Source of the DNA: Elioraea sp. Yellowstone
GTDB taxonomy: Bacteria; Pseudomonadota; Alphaproteobacteria; Acetobacterales; Acetobacteraceae
DNA: 64,000 nt
Assembly (NCBI RefSeq): GCF_006704265.1
Contig: NZ_VIKA01000001.1
Span: 1 to 64,000, forward strand
Direction: 5' to 3'
Each line of letters opens with the position of its first letter. The stretch's first letter is position 1. The notes beneath the pieces were generated by a model that had not been told where the DNA came from, ran no database searches, and was given only the letters and a program-made list of their open reading frames with translations. Made by a program: the position numbers and the translations under genes. Below are positions 47,620-55,923 of this stretch, piece after piece.

Positions 47620-47640
47620 GGGGCGGCCCGCGGCCGCCCC
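47620..47640 (-). terminator. Terminator-like hairpin after sodB
   Basis: GGGGCGGCC (47620-47628), loop CGC, GGCCGCCCC (47632-47640) is a perfect 9-bp stem starting 6 bp after the sodB stop. On the minus strand it is followed only by TTCGC, so it may act as a weak terminator or as a 3' stabiliser. Confidence 0.6.
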
Positions 47641-47646
47641 GGTGGC

Positions 47647-48258
47647 TCAGGCCTTGGCGAGCAGGCTCTCGACGTACTCCCAGTTCACCAGCTTCTCGAG
47701 GAAGTTGGTCAGGTAGTCCGGGCGACGGTTGCGGAAGTCGAGGTAGTAGCTGTGCTCCCACACGTCGCAGCCGAGGATCGCCGTGCCCGTGCCCTCGGCC
47801 AGGGGGTTCGAGCCGTTCGGCGTCTTCGTGCAGGCGAGCTTGCCGTCCTTGCCGACCACGAGCCAGGCCCAGCCCGAGCCGAACTGCGTTGCGCCTGCCT
47901 GCTTGAACGCGTCCTTGAATGCATCGACCGAGCCGAAATCCGAGACGATCTTCGCCTCGAGCTTCCCGGGCAGCTTGCCGCCGCCGTTCGGCTTCATGCA
48001 GGGCCAGAACAGGGTATGGTTCCAGTGCTGGCCTGCGTTGTTGAAAACGCCCGCCATCTCGGCCTTGCCGTAGGACAGCTTGACGATCTCCTCGAGCGAC
48101 TTGCCCTGGAGGGTCGCGTCCTTCTCGACGAAGCCGTTCAGCGCCGTGACATAGGCCTGGTGGTGCTTGCCGTGATGCAGCTCGAGCGTCTCCTGGCACA
48201 TGCCCGAGGCGGCGAGAGCGTCGTGCGCATAGGGCAGCGACGGCAGGGTGAAGGCCAT
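47647..48258 (-). CDS. sodB: Superoxide dismutase, iron type
   Basis: A 203-residue cytoplasmic enzyme that dismutates superoxide. Metal ligands are H28 (LELHHGKHHQAYV), H81 (WNHTLFW), D165 and H169 (GCDVWEHSYYLDF). Q77 in NNAGQHWNH occupies the place of the second-shell Gln69 of E. coli FeSOD, supporting iron use, though cambialism is possible. ATG 48258 begins MAFTLPSLPY, the standard FeSOD start. Confidence 0.96.
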   Translation of the reverse strand: MAFTLPSLPYAHDALAASGMCQETLELHHGKHHQAYVTALNGFVEKDATLQGKSLEEIVKLSYGKAEMAGVFNNAGQHWNHTLFWPCMKPNGGGKLPGKLEAKIVSDFGSVDAFKDAFKQAGATQFGSGWAWLVVGKDGKLACTKTPNGSNPLAEGTGTAILGCDVWEHSYYLDFRNRRPDYLTNFLEKLVNWEYVESLLAKA

Positions 48259-48374
48259 GGCGTCTGTCTCCGGTTCCGTGGGGAGGGGTGTGCCCCCGCG
48301 TGTGAAGGCAGAGGGCAGGTAAGGCCCCTTGTGGGGGATCGTCAACCGGGCCGCGCCGTGCCACCTGGGGCGTG

Positions 48375-49217
48375 ATGTCGCCCCCGCTCTCTCCCTGTGG
48401 CGCGATCGTGCGCCGTGACGACCCGGACCGGTTCCTCTGCGCTCTGTTCGCGCCCGAAGCCGCGCGCGAGGCGCTGTTCACGCTCTACGCATTCAATGCG
48501 GCCCTCGCGAGCGTGCGCGACGCGGTGACCGAGCCGGCGCTCGGGCTGATCCGGCTGCAGTGGTGGCGCGAGACGGTGGAGGAGGCGTCGCACGGACGCT
48601 TCCGCCGCCACGAGGTCGCCGAGCCCCTCGGCCGGCTGATCGTGCAGAAGGAGCTTGATCCGGCGCTGCTCGATGCGGTGATCACGGCACGCGAGGCGGA
48701 GTTCGCCGAGGAGGGCATCCCCGACCCGCCAGCGCTCGAGGCCTATGCGGCAGGGACTGCCGGTGGACTGATGCGCCTCGCGCTCGCGGTGCTGGGCGCG
48801 GAGACGCCGGCCGCGGTGGCGGCGGCTCGGTATGCGGGAACGGTCTACGGGCTGGCCGGCATCCTGCGGGCGGCCCCCGTGGCGGCAGCGCGCGGACGGA
48901 CGCTGCTGCCGCGCGTGCTCTTGCGCCGGGAGGGGGTGCGGGTGGCGGATCTCGCGCGCCGTCCGGTCGGGGAGGGGGCACGGCGGGTTGTGCGCGCGAT
49001 CGTCGAGCTCGCCGACAGCCATGCGGCCACGCTGCGCGGGCTGCTGCCCGAGGTGCCGCGGGCGGCTGTGCCGGCGCTGCTGCCGGCGGCGCTGGGCGTG
49101 CGGACGCTCGGGCGACTGCGCGGGGCAGGGTTCGATCCGGGGGATGCGCGCGTGGCAGGGCCGCGACTGGGGGCGCAATGGGCGGTTGCGCGCATGGCGT
49201 GGACGGGGCGGGTGTGA
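48375..49217 (+). CDS. Squalene/phytoene synthase-family protein, NDUFAF6-like
   Basis: A 280-residue all-helical protein. LASVRDAVTEPALGLIRLQW (about 45-64) and the following WRETVEEA keep the wording of NDUFAF6, where the first DxxxD catalytic motif of true prenyl synthases is lost. This argues for a complex I assembly role rather than terpene synthesis. ATG 48375 is used; a GTG one codon earlier is possible. It is divergent from sodB (116 bp) and near the NDUFAF3 homologue at 46631. Confidence 0.82.
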   Translation: MSPPLSPCGAIVRRDDPDRFLCALFAPEAAREALFTLYAFNAALASVRDAVTEPALGLIRLQWWRETVEEASHGRFRRHEVAEPLGRLIVQKELDPALLDAVITAREAEFAEEGIPDPPALEAYAAGTAGGLMRLALAVLGAETPAAVAAARYAGTVYGLAGILRAAPVAAARGRTLLPRVLLRREGVRVADLARRPVGEGARRVVRAIVELADSHAATLRGLLPEVPRAAVPALLPAALGVRTLGRLRGAGFDPGDARVAGPRLGAQWAVARMAWTGRV

Positions 49218-49601
49218 GGGCGCGGCATGAGGCCGGGATACCCCACCTCGCAGCGCGCCGGTTTTGCAGGAGGCCGTCTGTGAGGGGCTGCGCCCCATGG
49301 CGGCATTCTCGCGCTCGGGATCGTTGACCTGCCTGGCTTCTTCGGACCACGGGCAGCACGCGACTGTCACTCCTGCTGCCGGCTTCGGATGTCGCCAGCA
49401 GGACGGCAGGGGCAGGTCGGTCCTTCCCGTCTCATCGACCACGTCGCCAATGATCGTCCTGCGATGGGTGCGCGCCCTCCGCGCCACCAGCCCCGCCGGT
49501 CCCGTCCGTCGTCGGCCACACCCTTCCCGCGGATACCCTCCGCTTGCGGAGGACTCCATCAACCAGGAGGGGGCGCGAGAACTCCCGCTTCCCGCCAGTC
49601 C
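49218..49601. other. Gene-poor stretch between convergent genes
   Basis: These 384 bases show no convincing gene. The frames present lack any family motif and have low-complexity composition. One tight hairpin is visible: CCTCCGC (49537-49543), TT, GCGGAGG (49546-49552). It could terminate the ATP-grasp gene or the NDUFAF6-like gene. The words GATACCCTCCGC just before it also occur near 47085. Confidence 0.5.
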
Positions 49602-50537
49602 CTAGGCCGCGCGCTTCCGCTCGGCCGCAGCCAGCGCCGCGAGGTGGCGCGCGATCGCCTCCATGCCGGAGACGCCGGCGGCCGCCTCGGCATCGGGGTT
49701 GTAGTTGGTGTTGGTGTTGACGTCGTAGGTCCAGGCGCGGCCGTCGCGATCGGTGATGAACTCTATCCCGGCGATGCCGATGTCGTTGGCTGCCAGGAAC
49801 GCCTCCCAGCGCGGGATCAGGGGATGGCTGAACCCGTCGATGACGCGGAACTTCGGCCCCTTCGCCTCGGCCGGGCAGACCTTGCCCACGGCGCACTGGT
49901 CGGCCGGGCAGAGCTCGAACCCGTCGGAGGTGTCGACGCGCACCGCATAGAGGAACCTTCCGCCGACGAACTCGACACGCGTGATGAAGGGCTCGGGCGC
50001 GGCGATGTAGCGCTGCACCAGGGTGATGCCGTCGAGCGGCTCCTCGAACGCCTCCGAGCCGAGATGCTCGTCCAGCGCCGCGGCCGAGAGGAACAGCCGC
50101 ACGCCCAGCCCCTTGCCGCCGCGGTTGTGCTTGAGGATCAGCGGGAAGCCCAGCCGCTGGGCGGCCTCGCCGATATGCTCGCGCCCGACCACGGCGATGG
50201 TCTCGGGCGTGTCGATGCCGAAAGCCGCGAGCGCCTCGTACTGCGCGACCTTGCTGATCTCGAGCGCGAGCGCGCGCGGCCCGTTGACCACGGTGCGGCC
50301 GTGCCGGCGCAGCCAGGCGAGGATCGCGCCGGTGTGCTCGGCCGCAAAACGGTGGCCGCGTGTGTGCGACGACGCGCTCATGCGGTTGTAGTAGACGCCC
50401 TCAGGGGGCGGCACCCGCAGATCGAGCGTGCCGCGATCGACAAACCACTCGCGGAACGGCGTGCCGATGCGCCCGAAGGCGGCGCGCAGCGGCGCCAGCC
50501 AGGCGTCGTTCTCGTGGATCACGTGGATGGTGGTCAT
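49602..50537 (-). CDS. RimK-like ATP-grasp ligase of unknown substrate
   Basis: A 311-residue ATP-grasp protein. FPLILKHNRGGKGLGVRLF (about 131-149) holds the ATP-binding lysine and glycine-rich loop, and IGIAGIEFITDRDGRAWTYDVNTNTNYN (by ends, about 262-289) supplies the magnesium Glu and Asn. These enzymes join a carboxylate to an amine through an acyl phosphate; relatives are RimK and cofactor or lysine-pathway ligases. The N-terminal 90 residues are poorly conserved. It faces an Lrp/AsnC regulator, which hints at amino-acid-linked control. It may make a dipeptide or tag a protein tail. Confidence 0.87.
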   Translation of the reverse strand: MTTIHVIHENDAWLAPLRAAFGRIGTPFREWFVDRGTLDLRVPPPEGVYYNRMSASSHTRGHRFAAEHTGAILAWLRRHGRTVVNGPRALALEISKVAQYEALAAFGIDTPETIAVVGREHIGEAAQRLGFPLILKHNRGGKGLGVRLFLSAAALDEHLGSEAFEEPLDGITLVQRYIAAPEPFITRVEFVGGRFLYAVRVDTSDGFELCPADQCAVGKVCPAEAKGPKFRVIDGFSHPLIPRWEAFLAANDIGIAGIEFITDRDGRAWTYDVNTNTNYNPDAEAAAGVSGMEAIARHLAALAAAERKRAA

Positions 50538-50746
50538 CGACCTGGACTCTCCATCAGCGTGGGTCGGTGGTGCAGGTAGAGACTGCGTCCGGTTCGGACG
50601 CCGCGACCGGTCCGGTCTGCGCCATCCCCGCCGGCCTGAGGGTCGGGAGGCGACAGGGCGGCGGGCCTGCCCGCTGCGGCAACGGCGAGCCATACCCGAT
50701 AGGGAGAGGGCGGGGCCGGCGAAGGCGGGGAGCTTCGGGGATTCAT

Positions 50747-50798
50747 GGAAAGAATTTCCTTCATCTGGGATTGATTGAGTCAAGTAGAGTGTTATTTT
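50747..50798 (+). promoter_or_regulatory. AT-rich promoter region of the Lrp-type gene
   Basis: This is the most AT-rich patch in the neighbourhood. GGAAA-GAA-TTTCC (50747-50759) is a short perfect palindrome. TTGATT (50771-50776) and TATTTT (50793-50798) make a plausible promoter with a 16-base spacer, and TTGATTGAGTCAA (50771-50783) is itself symmetric. Lrp/AsnC proteins favour such AT-rich symmetric sites, so shared control of the divergent ATP-grasp gene is plausible. The rest of the 296-bp gap shows no gene. Confidence 0.5.
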
Positions 50799-50833
50799 CT
50801 GCATTTAGGCTCATATCAGGAAGGAAGCCCTCC

Positions 50834-51307
50834 ATGCCACGATCCGCGGAGTTGGATGAGGTCGATCGTTCCATCCTCCGTCTATTGCAGCGCGACGCTT
50901 CGCTCTCGCTCGCTGCGATCGCCGAACAGGTGGGACTGACGCAGACGCCGTGCTGGAAGCGCATCCGCCGCATGGAGCAGGCGGGAATCCTGATCGGCCG
51001 CATCGCGCTGGTGGACCCGGCGAAGGTCGGGCTGCCGTTGACCGCCTTCGTCGCGATCGAGACGGGGGACCATTCCGGACCATGGCTGGAACGGTTCGCC
51101 AGCGTGCTCGCCGCCATGCCGGAGGTGATGGACGCCTGGCGCATGGCCGGCGATATCGACTACCTGCTGCGTGTGGTCGTGCCGAACATGACGGCCTATG
51201 ACGCGTTCTACCGCCGCCTGATCGCGGCGATCCCGCTGAAGAACGTCTCCAGCCGCTTCGCGATGGAGCACATCAAGGCAGAGACGGTGCTGCCCCTTCC
51301 GGCGTGA
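50834..51307 (+). CDS. Lrp/AsnC-family transcriptional regulator
   Basis: A 157-residue regulator. The helix-turn-helix is DEVDRSILRLLQRDASLSL followed by IAEQVGLTQTPCWKRIRRME (about 27-46), and the RAM ligand domain includes GDIDYLLRVVVPNMTAYDAF. AGGAAGG precedes ATG 50834. Such proteins sense amino acids. Divergence from the ATP-grasp ligase suggests that it controls that gene and itself. Confidence 0.92.
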   Translation: MPRSAELDEVDRSILRLLQRDASLSLAAIAEQVGLTQTPCWKRIRRMEQAGILIGRIALVDPAKVGLPLTAFVAIETGDHSGPWLERFASVLAAMPEVMDAWRMAGDIDYLLRVVVPNMTAYDAFYRRLIAAIPLKNVSSRFAMEHIKAETVLPLPA

Positions 51308-51343
51308 GGGCGGGGGCGACCGGAACGGCCGCCGCCGCTCCGC

Positions 51344-53062
51344 TCACAGGCGATCGAGGCTGAGCAGGCGCTTCTCGCCGAGCCAGGCCTTGGCGAACGC
51401 CGCCTCTTCCGCGGTCGCGTCCTGCCCGGCCGCGCGTTTGGCCTGCACGAGGCCCCAGAGCGCCCAGCCGTTGCGCGGCATCTGCTCCAGCGCCGCCTCG
51501 AACGCGGCGACCGCCTCGCCGGCACGGCCGGCCTTGAGCAGCACCGCGCCGAGTGTCTGGCGCACCGGGTAGTACCAGTAGGGCGGCTCCATGTAGCCGG
51601 TGCCGGCCTCCGCCTCGATGGCGGCGTGCAGCAGCCGCTCCGCCTCTGCCCAGTCCTGCCGGGATGCGGCGATGCGCGCGCGCACGACGTCGCGCGCAAT
51701 GCCGAGCACCAGGCGCGCGGGCAGGAATTGCGCCTCGAGCCCGGCGAGGTCCGCACCCTCGATGATCGCGCCGATCGCCTCGGCCTCCGTCTGCGCCGCA
51801 GCGAGGTTGCCGGCGTAGACCTGCGCCACCCCGCGCGCGTAGTGCCAGTACGCCTTCACGAACGGGAAGCGGTTGCCGGGATCGGGCAGCGCCAGGATGG
51901 TCGCCGGATCGCTGAACTGCGCGTGCGCGCTGTACGGCGCGGTCTTGATCGCCTGCACCCAGGCGAGCTTCTCCGACACCTCGTCCGAGGTGACGCGCAC
52001 GAGCTTCTCGGCGGAGGCGATCACGTCCTGCGTCAGCCCCGCCATCTGCGCCGAGATCATCAGGAAGTGCACGTTGTGCGGGTAGTAGCCGTAGCGGTAG
52101 AGCGGGCTCGCCGCCTCGCCCATCTGCGCGAGCATCGCCTCGTCGGCGGCCACCGCGTCGCGGTTCACCGCGATCGAGTCCGCGTAGCGGCCGACGCGCA
52201 CATAGATGTGCGCCGGCATGTGCACGAGATGGCCGGCCGCCGGTGCCGCACCGCGCAGCCGGTCGGCCGCGGCTTCCGCTCTCGACGGATCGGCCGAGGC
52301 CTCCACCGCGTGGATGGAGAGGTGCAGCGCCGCCGGATGGTTCGGCGCGACCGCGAGCGCGCGCTCGAGTGCCGCGACGATCTCGCCGCCATGGCCCTTC
52401 GGTGTCACGCGGTCGGCCTCCCAGTAGTCCCAGGGCTGCAGGTTCATCAGCGCATCGGCGAACACCACCTGCACGTCGGCATCGTCCGGATAGGCTGTTG
52501 CGACCTTCCGCATCGCATCCGCGAAGGCGCGGTCGAGCGCGGCACGCTCGGCCTTGGCATCGGCGCTGTAGCGATGCTGCAGCGCCTCGATCAGCGCGCG
52601 CTCCTTCGGCGTCGCCCGCGCAGCGAGGGCCTGCGCCCGGCGCGCGGCGGCAACGGCGGGGGCGACCGCCTCGGGCGCCATGGCGTCGTTGATGTTGGGG
52701 CCGAGCGCGAAGGCCTCGCCCCAGAAGCACATCGCGCAGCCCGGGTCGATCTCCTGCGCGGTGCGGAAGGAGCGGATCGCCTCGGCGTGGTTGAACGCCC
52801 AGACGAGCCGCAGGCCCTGGTCGAAATAGGCCTGGGCGAGCGGTTCGGCGGTGGTGACGCGGACGCTGATCTCGCCGAGTCCCTGGTAGAGCGGCGGACG
52901 CGCCAAGGTGGTCGCGCGCGCCTCGCCTGCGGCATGCGCGACGCCGGGCCGGTGGAGTTCGGCGCCGCGCTGGTGGTTGTCGTGCGCGAGCGCGGCGGGA
53001 GCGAGCGCGACCCCGGCGAGCAGAACGGCACGCAGTCCGGTGCGACGAAGCAAGGCGATCAT
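51344..53062 (-). CDS. Secreted tetratricopeptide-repeat protein
   Basis: A 572-residue protein with a signal peptide (LRAVLLAGVALAPAALA, mature from about residue 27) and a run of TPR helices. The first repeat ends AFNHAEAIRSFRTAQEIDPG, directly followed by CAMCFWGEAFALGPNIN, a recurring motif of this TPR family whose CxxC pair might bind metal or heme (not CxxCH). Further repeats cover about 170-560. A His-rich N-terminus of the mature chain (HDNHQRGAELHRPG) is notable. AGGAGAG supports ATG 53062. It is last in a four-gene minus-strand cluster; function unknown. Confidence 0.85.
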   Translation of the reverse strand: MIALLRRTGLRAVLLAGVALAPAALAHDNHQRGAELHRPGVAHAAGEARATTLARPPLYQGLGEISVRVTTAEPLAQAYFDQGLRLVWAFNHAEAIRSFRTAQEIDPGCAMCFWGEAFALGPNINDAMAPEAVAPAVAAARRAQALAARATPKERALIEALQHRYSADAKAERAALDRAFADAMRKVATAYPDDADVQVVFADALMNLQPWDYWEADRVTPKGHGGEIVAALERALAVAPNHPAALHLSIHAVEASADPSRAEAAADRLRGAAPAAGHLVHMPAHIYVRVGRYADSIAVNRDAVAADEAMLAQMGEAASPLYRYGYYPHNVHFLMISAQMAGLTQDVIASAEKLVRVTSDEVSEKLAWVQAIKTAPYSAHAQFSDPATILALPDPGNRFPFVKAYWHYARGVAQVYAGNLAAAQTEAEAIGAIIEGADLAGLEAQFLPARLVLGIARDVVRARIAASRQDWAEAERLLHAAIEAEAGTGYMEPPYWYYPVRQTLGAVLLKAGRAGEAVAAFEAALEQMPRNGWALWGLVQAKRAAGQDATAEEAAFAKAWLGEKRLLSLDRL

Positions 53063-53103
53063 GGTTCTCTCCTGTCCGGTTCGGGATGGGATCAGCGGCG
53101 GGG

Positions 53104-53928
53104 TCATGCCACCTGTTGCGTCTCGAGGCTCGCGACGAAGCCTGCGAGATCGCGTGCGAAACGCTCCGGCTCCTCCCAGTGCGGCGCGTGGCCCGCCTCG
53201 CGATAGGCGGCGAGGCGCGCGCCGGGGATCGCGAGCAGGGCGTCCTGGTCGGCGCGCCCGACGATCGCGTCGCGGGCACCCCAGAGCAGCAGCGTGGGCG
53301 CGGCGATGCGCGGAAGTTCGGCGCGGAGGTCGGTCGCGAGGAGCGCCGCGAAGGCCTCGCGCCAGACATGGGCCGGCACCTTCAAGCTCTCCTGCACCGC
53401 GGTCTCGAGCAGCCCGACGGGGACGGGCTGGGCGCAGGTGCCGCTCTGGAACTCCCACACGAAGCTCTCGTCCACCGGGTCTTGCAGGGCCGACACGGTG
53501 CCCTCCCACAGCGTCTCGATCTCCGGGTTGCCGCGCCCGCGGGGAAAAGCGCCGACCAGCACCAGCCCGGCGACGCGGTGGGGATGGTCGAGGGCCACGC
53601 GCTGCGCGACCACGCTGCCCATCGAATGGCCGAGCACGACCGCGCGCGCGATGCCGAGCGTGTCCATCAACGCGATCACGTCATCGGCGAAGTCGGCCAT
53701 CGCGTAGCCCTCGCTCGGCTTGGAGGCATCGCCGTGACCGCGCAGCGTCACCGCGATCGCGCGGATCGCGCGCGGCAGGTGCAACAGGATCGGCTCGAAG
53801 GAGCGCCAGGAATCGGTGATGCCGTGCAGCATCAGGACAGGGGTGCCGACCGGGTCGCCGTGCTCGACGACCGGCAGGGCGAGGCCATTGGGAAGCCGGA
53901 TCGTCGATATCCGGAAGCCTGCGAGCAT
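53104..53928 (-). CDS. Alpha/beta hydrolase
   Basis: A 274-residue hydrolase with a complete triad: nucleophile S102 in LGHSMGSVVA, D220 in WGARDAIV and H247 in AGHAPHWEEP. The oxyanion region is LHGITDSWRSFEPIL. No signal peptide is seen, so it is cytoplasmic. The substrate is unknown; esters, lactones or amides are possible. It lies 41 bp upstream of the secreted TPR gene and 67 bp downstream of the DsrE-like gene. Confidence 0.9.
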   Translation of the reverse strand: MLAGFRISTIRLPNGLALPVVEHGDPVGTPVLMLHGITDSWRSFEPILLHLPRAIRAIAVTLRGHGDASKPSEGYAMADFADDVIALMDTLGIARAVVLGHSMGSVVAQRVALDHPHRVAGLVLVGAFPRGRGNPEIETLWEGTVSALQDPVDESFVWEFQSGTCAQPVPVGLLETAVQESLKVPAHVWREAFAALLATDLRAELPRIAAPTLLLWGARDAIVGRADQDALLAIPGARLAAYREAGHAPHWEEPERFARDLAGFVASLETQQVA

Positions 53929-53995
53929 GGTGAAGCTCCGTTGCCGGGTCCGCCGGAACAGGGCGCCTGCGCCGCCCCGGCAGGATGTTGCGGGG

Positions 53996-54412
53996 TCAGA
54001 AGTACTGCGTGTGGTCGGCCTTCATCGCCTTCTCGGCCAGGAACCAGCCGGGATCGACGATGCCGGCCGCCTCGGGCAGGAGGTCCGCCTCGGCCACGCC
54101 GAAGGTCGCGGCGGCGTAGCGGCAGCCGTGGAGCCCGACCCTCCCGGTGCGGCCGAGCATCCTCAGCCAGTCGGCGATCGCGGTCGGCTCGCCCTCGGCG
54201 GCAAGGCGGCCGCGCAGCCACTCCGCCTCGTCGGCGTGGCGCGGATCGACCTGGAGGGCCGCCGCGCCCCGGGCGGTGAGCGCACGCACCGCCCAGAGCA
54301 CGAACAGCATGTCCACCTGCACGCCCAGCCGCGCCTGGGTCCAGGCGAAGGTGAGTGGCGTGAGCAGCCGGTCGTAGGCGTCGTCGCGCACGACGATGGC
54401 GAGGCGCTGCAC
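53996..54412 (-). CDS. DsrE-like protein
   Basis: A 138-residue small alpha/beta protein. The start [20 protein letters not shown] and [13 protein letters not shown] follow the DsrE/DsrF-like fold. One cysteine in [14 protein letters not shown] (near residue 96) lies where active-site cysteines of sulfur-relay members occur, so persulfide handling is possible but unproven. The start is GTG 54412, with an excellent GAGGAGGAAG ribosome site that overlaps the stop of the upstream TTC38-like gene, showing coupling. Confidence 0.78.
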   Translation of the reverse strand: MQRLAIVVRDDAYDRLLTPLTFAWTQARLGVQVDMLFVLWAVRALTARGAAALQVDPRHADEAEWLRGRLAAEGEPTAIADWLRMLGRTGRVGLHGCRYAAATFGVAEADLLPEAAGIVDPGWFLAEKAMKADHTQYF

Positions 54413-54422
54413 GGCTTCCTCC

Positions 54423-55751
54423 TCAGGCGACGAGCCGGGGCGTTTCGGCGCGGTTCGCGAAGAGCCGCGCGAGCGGGCTCTCGGGCCGCGTGTCGAGCCG
54501 CTCCGCCGCCAGCGCCGCGGCCAACGCCGTGTTGCCCGAGCGGAACGCCGCCTCGATCAGCGTCAGGTCGAGCACGTCGCGCTGCGCATGGCTGCCGCCG
54601 AAGCGGTGCGCGATTGAGCGGATCGGGCGCAGCAGATTGACGGCGGTCGCATGGTCGCCGTCGCCGAAGGCGAGGACCGCGCGGCATGCATCGTGACCGA
54701 CATCGCGCGTGAACATCGCGTTGTCGTCGTCGCGCGCCATCGCCTGCTTCTGCGCCGCGATCACCGCGACGGCCGCATCACGCCTGCCGGCGCCGACGAA
54801 CGCCATCACGGCGTGCAGGTCGTTGAAGGCGTACGTGCCGGCAGTCGCGATCGGCGCCCAGTTGTCGGCCACCGCCTTCCAGCGATCGCCGACATCGACA
54901 CCGCGCAGATGGAGCCGCCAGAGCAGCGCCGCGGCATCCACCATGTCGAGCACCACGCCCGACTTCGCGCCGTAGATCTCGGTATCGAACAGGTGCAGCA
55001 CCGCGTCGATGTCGCCCTGGTCGAAGTGGTAGAGGGCGAGATGCCACCAGTTGTGCACCTTGAAGAAGGAGTCGCCCGCCCAGCCATCTGGATTGGCGGT
55101 CATCCAGGCGATGCCGTCGCTGGTGCGGTTCTGCATCTCCAGCACATGCGCGACCGCGTGCTGGGACCAGCCGTCGCGTGGCTCGAGCTCGACGCCGCGG
55201 CGCCCTGCGGCCTCGGCGCGCGCGTAGTCGCCGGTCTCCTCGAGACCGAAGGCATGCATGCCGAGGATCGAGTGGTAGCCGGGCATGGTGCTATCCCAGG
55301 CCGGCAGTGCGCGCGCGATGCGGTCGCGCAGCATCCGCGAATGGCCGGTGAAGAAGTCGATCTGGTGGCCGGCGAGCAGGGCGAGCGCATCGCGCGGCGC
55401 CTCGACCGTGACATCCTCCAGCACACGGCTTGCCTGGTGCCAGCGCCCCTCGATCAGGTGCCCGATCGCCTCGACATGGCCACGTTCGCGCAGCGTCCCG
55501 GCGGTCGCGGCCGCGGCCCGGTGGGACTCGCGCGCGACCGGGATGCCGGCGGGCTCGGTGCCGAGCAGATGCAGCCAGGCACGCAGCGCATGCGCCATCG
55601 CGAAGCCAGAGGCCGCGGCGATCGCCCTGTCGACGCTCGCGACCGGATCGGCGCGGTAGCATTGCAGTTCGGCCAGCGCCTGCTCGAAGTGGTCGAGGCT
55701 TTCCGCAGTGGCCCCCGTGACGGCGAGACCGCGACGATCGATCGTGCTCAT
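54423..55751 (-). CDS. TTC38-like repeat protein
   Basis: A 442-residue helical-repeat protein. [40 protein letters not shown] and [15 protein letters not shown] are typical of bacterial homologues of tetratricopeptide repeat protein 38, whose function is unknown. There is no signal peptide or membrane segment. GGAG precedes ATG 55751. It is first in the minus-strand cluster and divergent from the TolB/TPR gene; both face the inverted repeats at 55825-55900. Confidence 0.85.
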   Translation of the reverse strand: MSTIDRRGLAVTGATAESLDHFEQALAELQCYRADPVASVDRAIAAASGFAMAHALRAWLHLLGTEPAGIPVARESHRAAAATAGTLRERGHVEAIGHLIEGRWHQASRVLEDVTVEAPRDALALLAGHQIDFFTGHSRMLRDRIARALPAWDSTMPGYHSILGMHAFGLEETGDYARAEAAGRRGVELEPRDGWSQHAVAHVLEMQNRTSDGIAWMTANPDGWAGDSFFKVHNWWHLALYHFDQGDIDAVLHLFDTEIYGAKSGVVLDMVDAAALLWRLHLRGVDVGDRWKAVADNWAPIATAGTYAFNDLHAVMAFVGAGRRDAAVAVIAAQKQAMARDDDNAMFTRDVGHDACRAVLAFGDGDHATAVNLLRPIRSIAHRFGGSHAQRDVLDLTLIEAAFRSGNTALAAALAAERLDTRPESPLARLFANRAETPRLVA

Positions 55752-55824
55752 GTTGCAGCTCCGTTTCCGTTGTTTCCGCCGGGAACGATCGCGGCGTCCC
55801 GCCGCGTCGTCCTGAATCGAAGGG

Positions 55825-55900
55825 CGTGAGGTCGGGCCTCACGACGTAAGGCGCGCTTCCCTCACGTGGCCGGTTCGACTATTCCACGCCGGCGGTGGAA
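55825..55900. promoter_or_regulatory. Two inverted repeats in the divergent TTC38-like / TolB-TPR promoter region
   Basis: CGTGAGG (55825-55831) pairs with CCTCACG (55837-55843) around a 5-base centre. TTCCAC (55882-55887) pairs with GTGGAA (55895-55900) around GCCGGCG. Both are perfect and lie between the divergent genes, the second 23 bp before the TolB/TPR start. They are candidate binding sites for an unidentified regulator. Confidence 0.45.
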
Positions 55901-55923
55901 CCTCGGATGGCGAAAGGCTCGAC

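Noticed and set aside
48375-49217. Terpene or carotenoid biosynthesis gene
   Set aside because: The first DxxxD catalytic motif is replaced by RDAVTEP, and no carotenoid genes adjoin. The NDUFAF6-like reading is preferred.
49218-49601. Possible small gene or mobile-element remnant
   Set aside because: Frames on both strands lack motifs, ribosome sites and codon bias. No terminal repeats or transposase fragments were seen.
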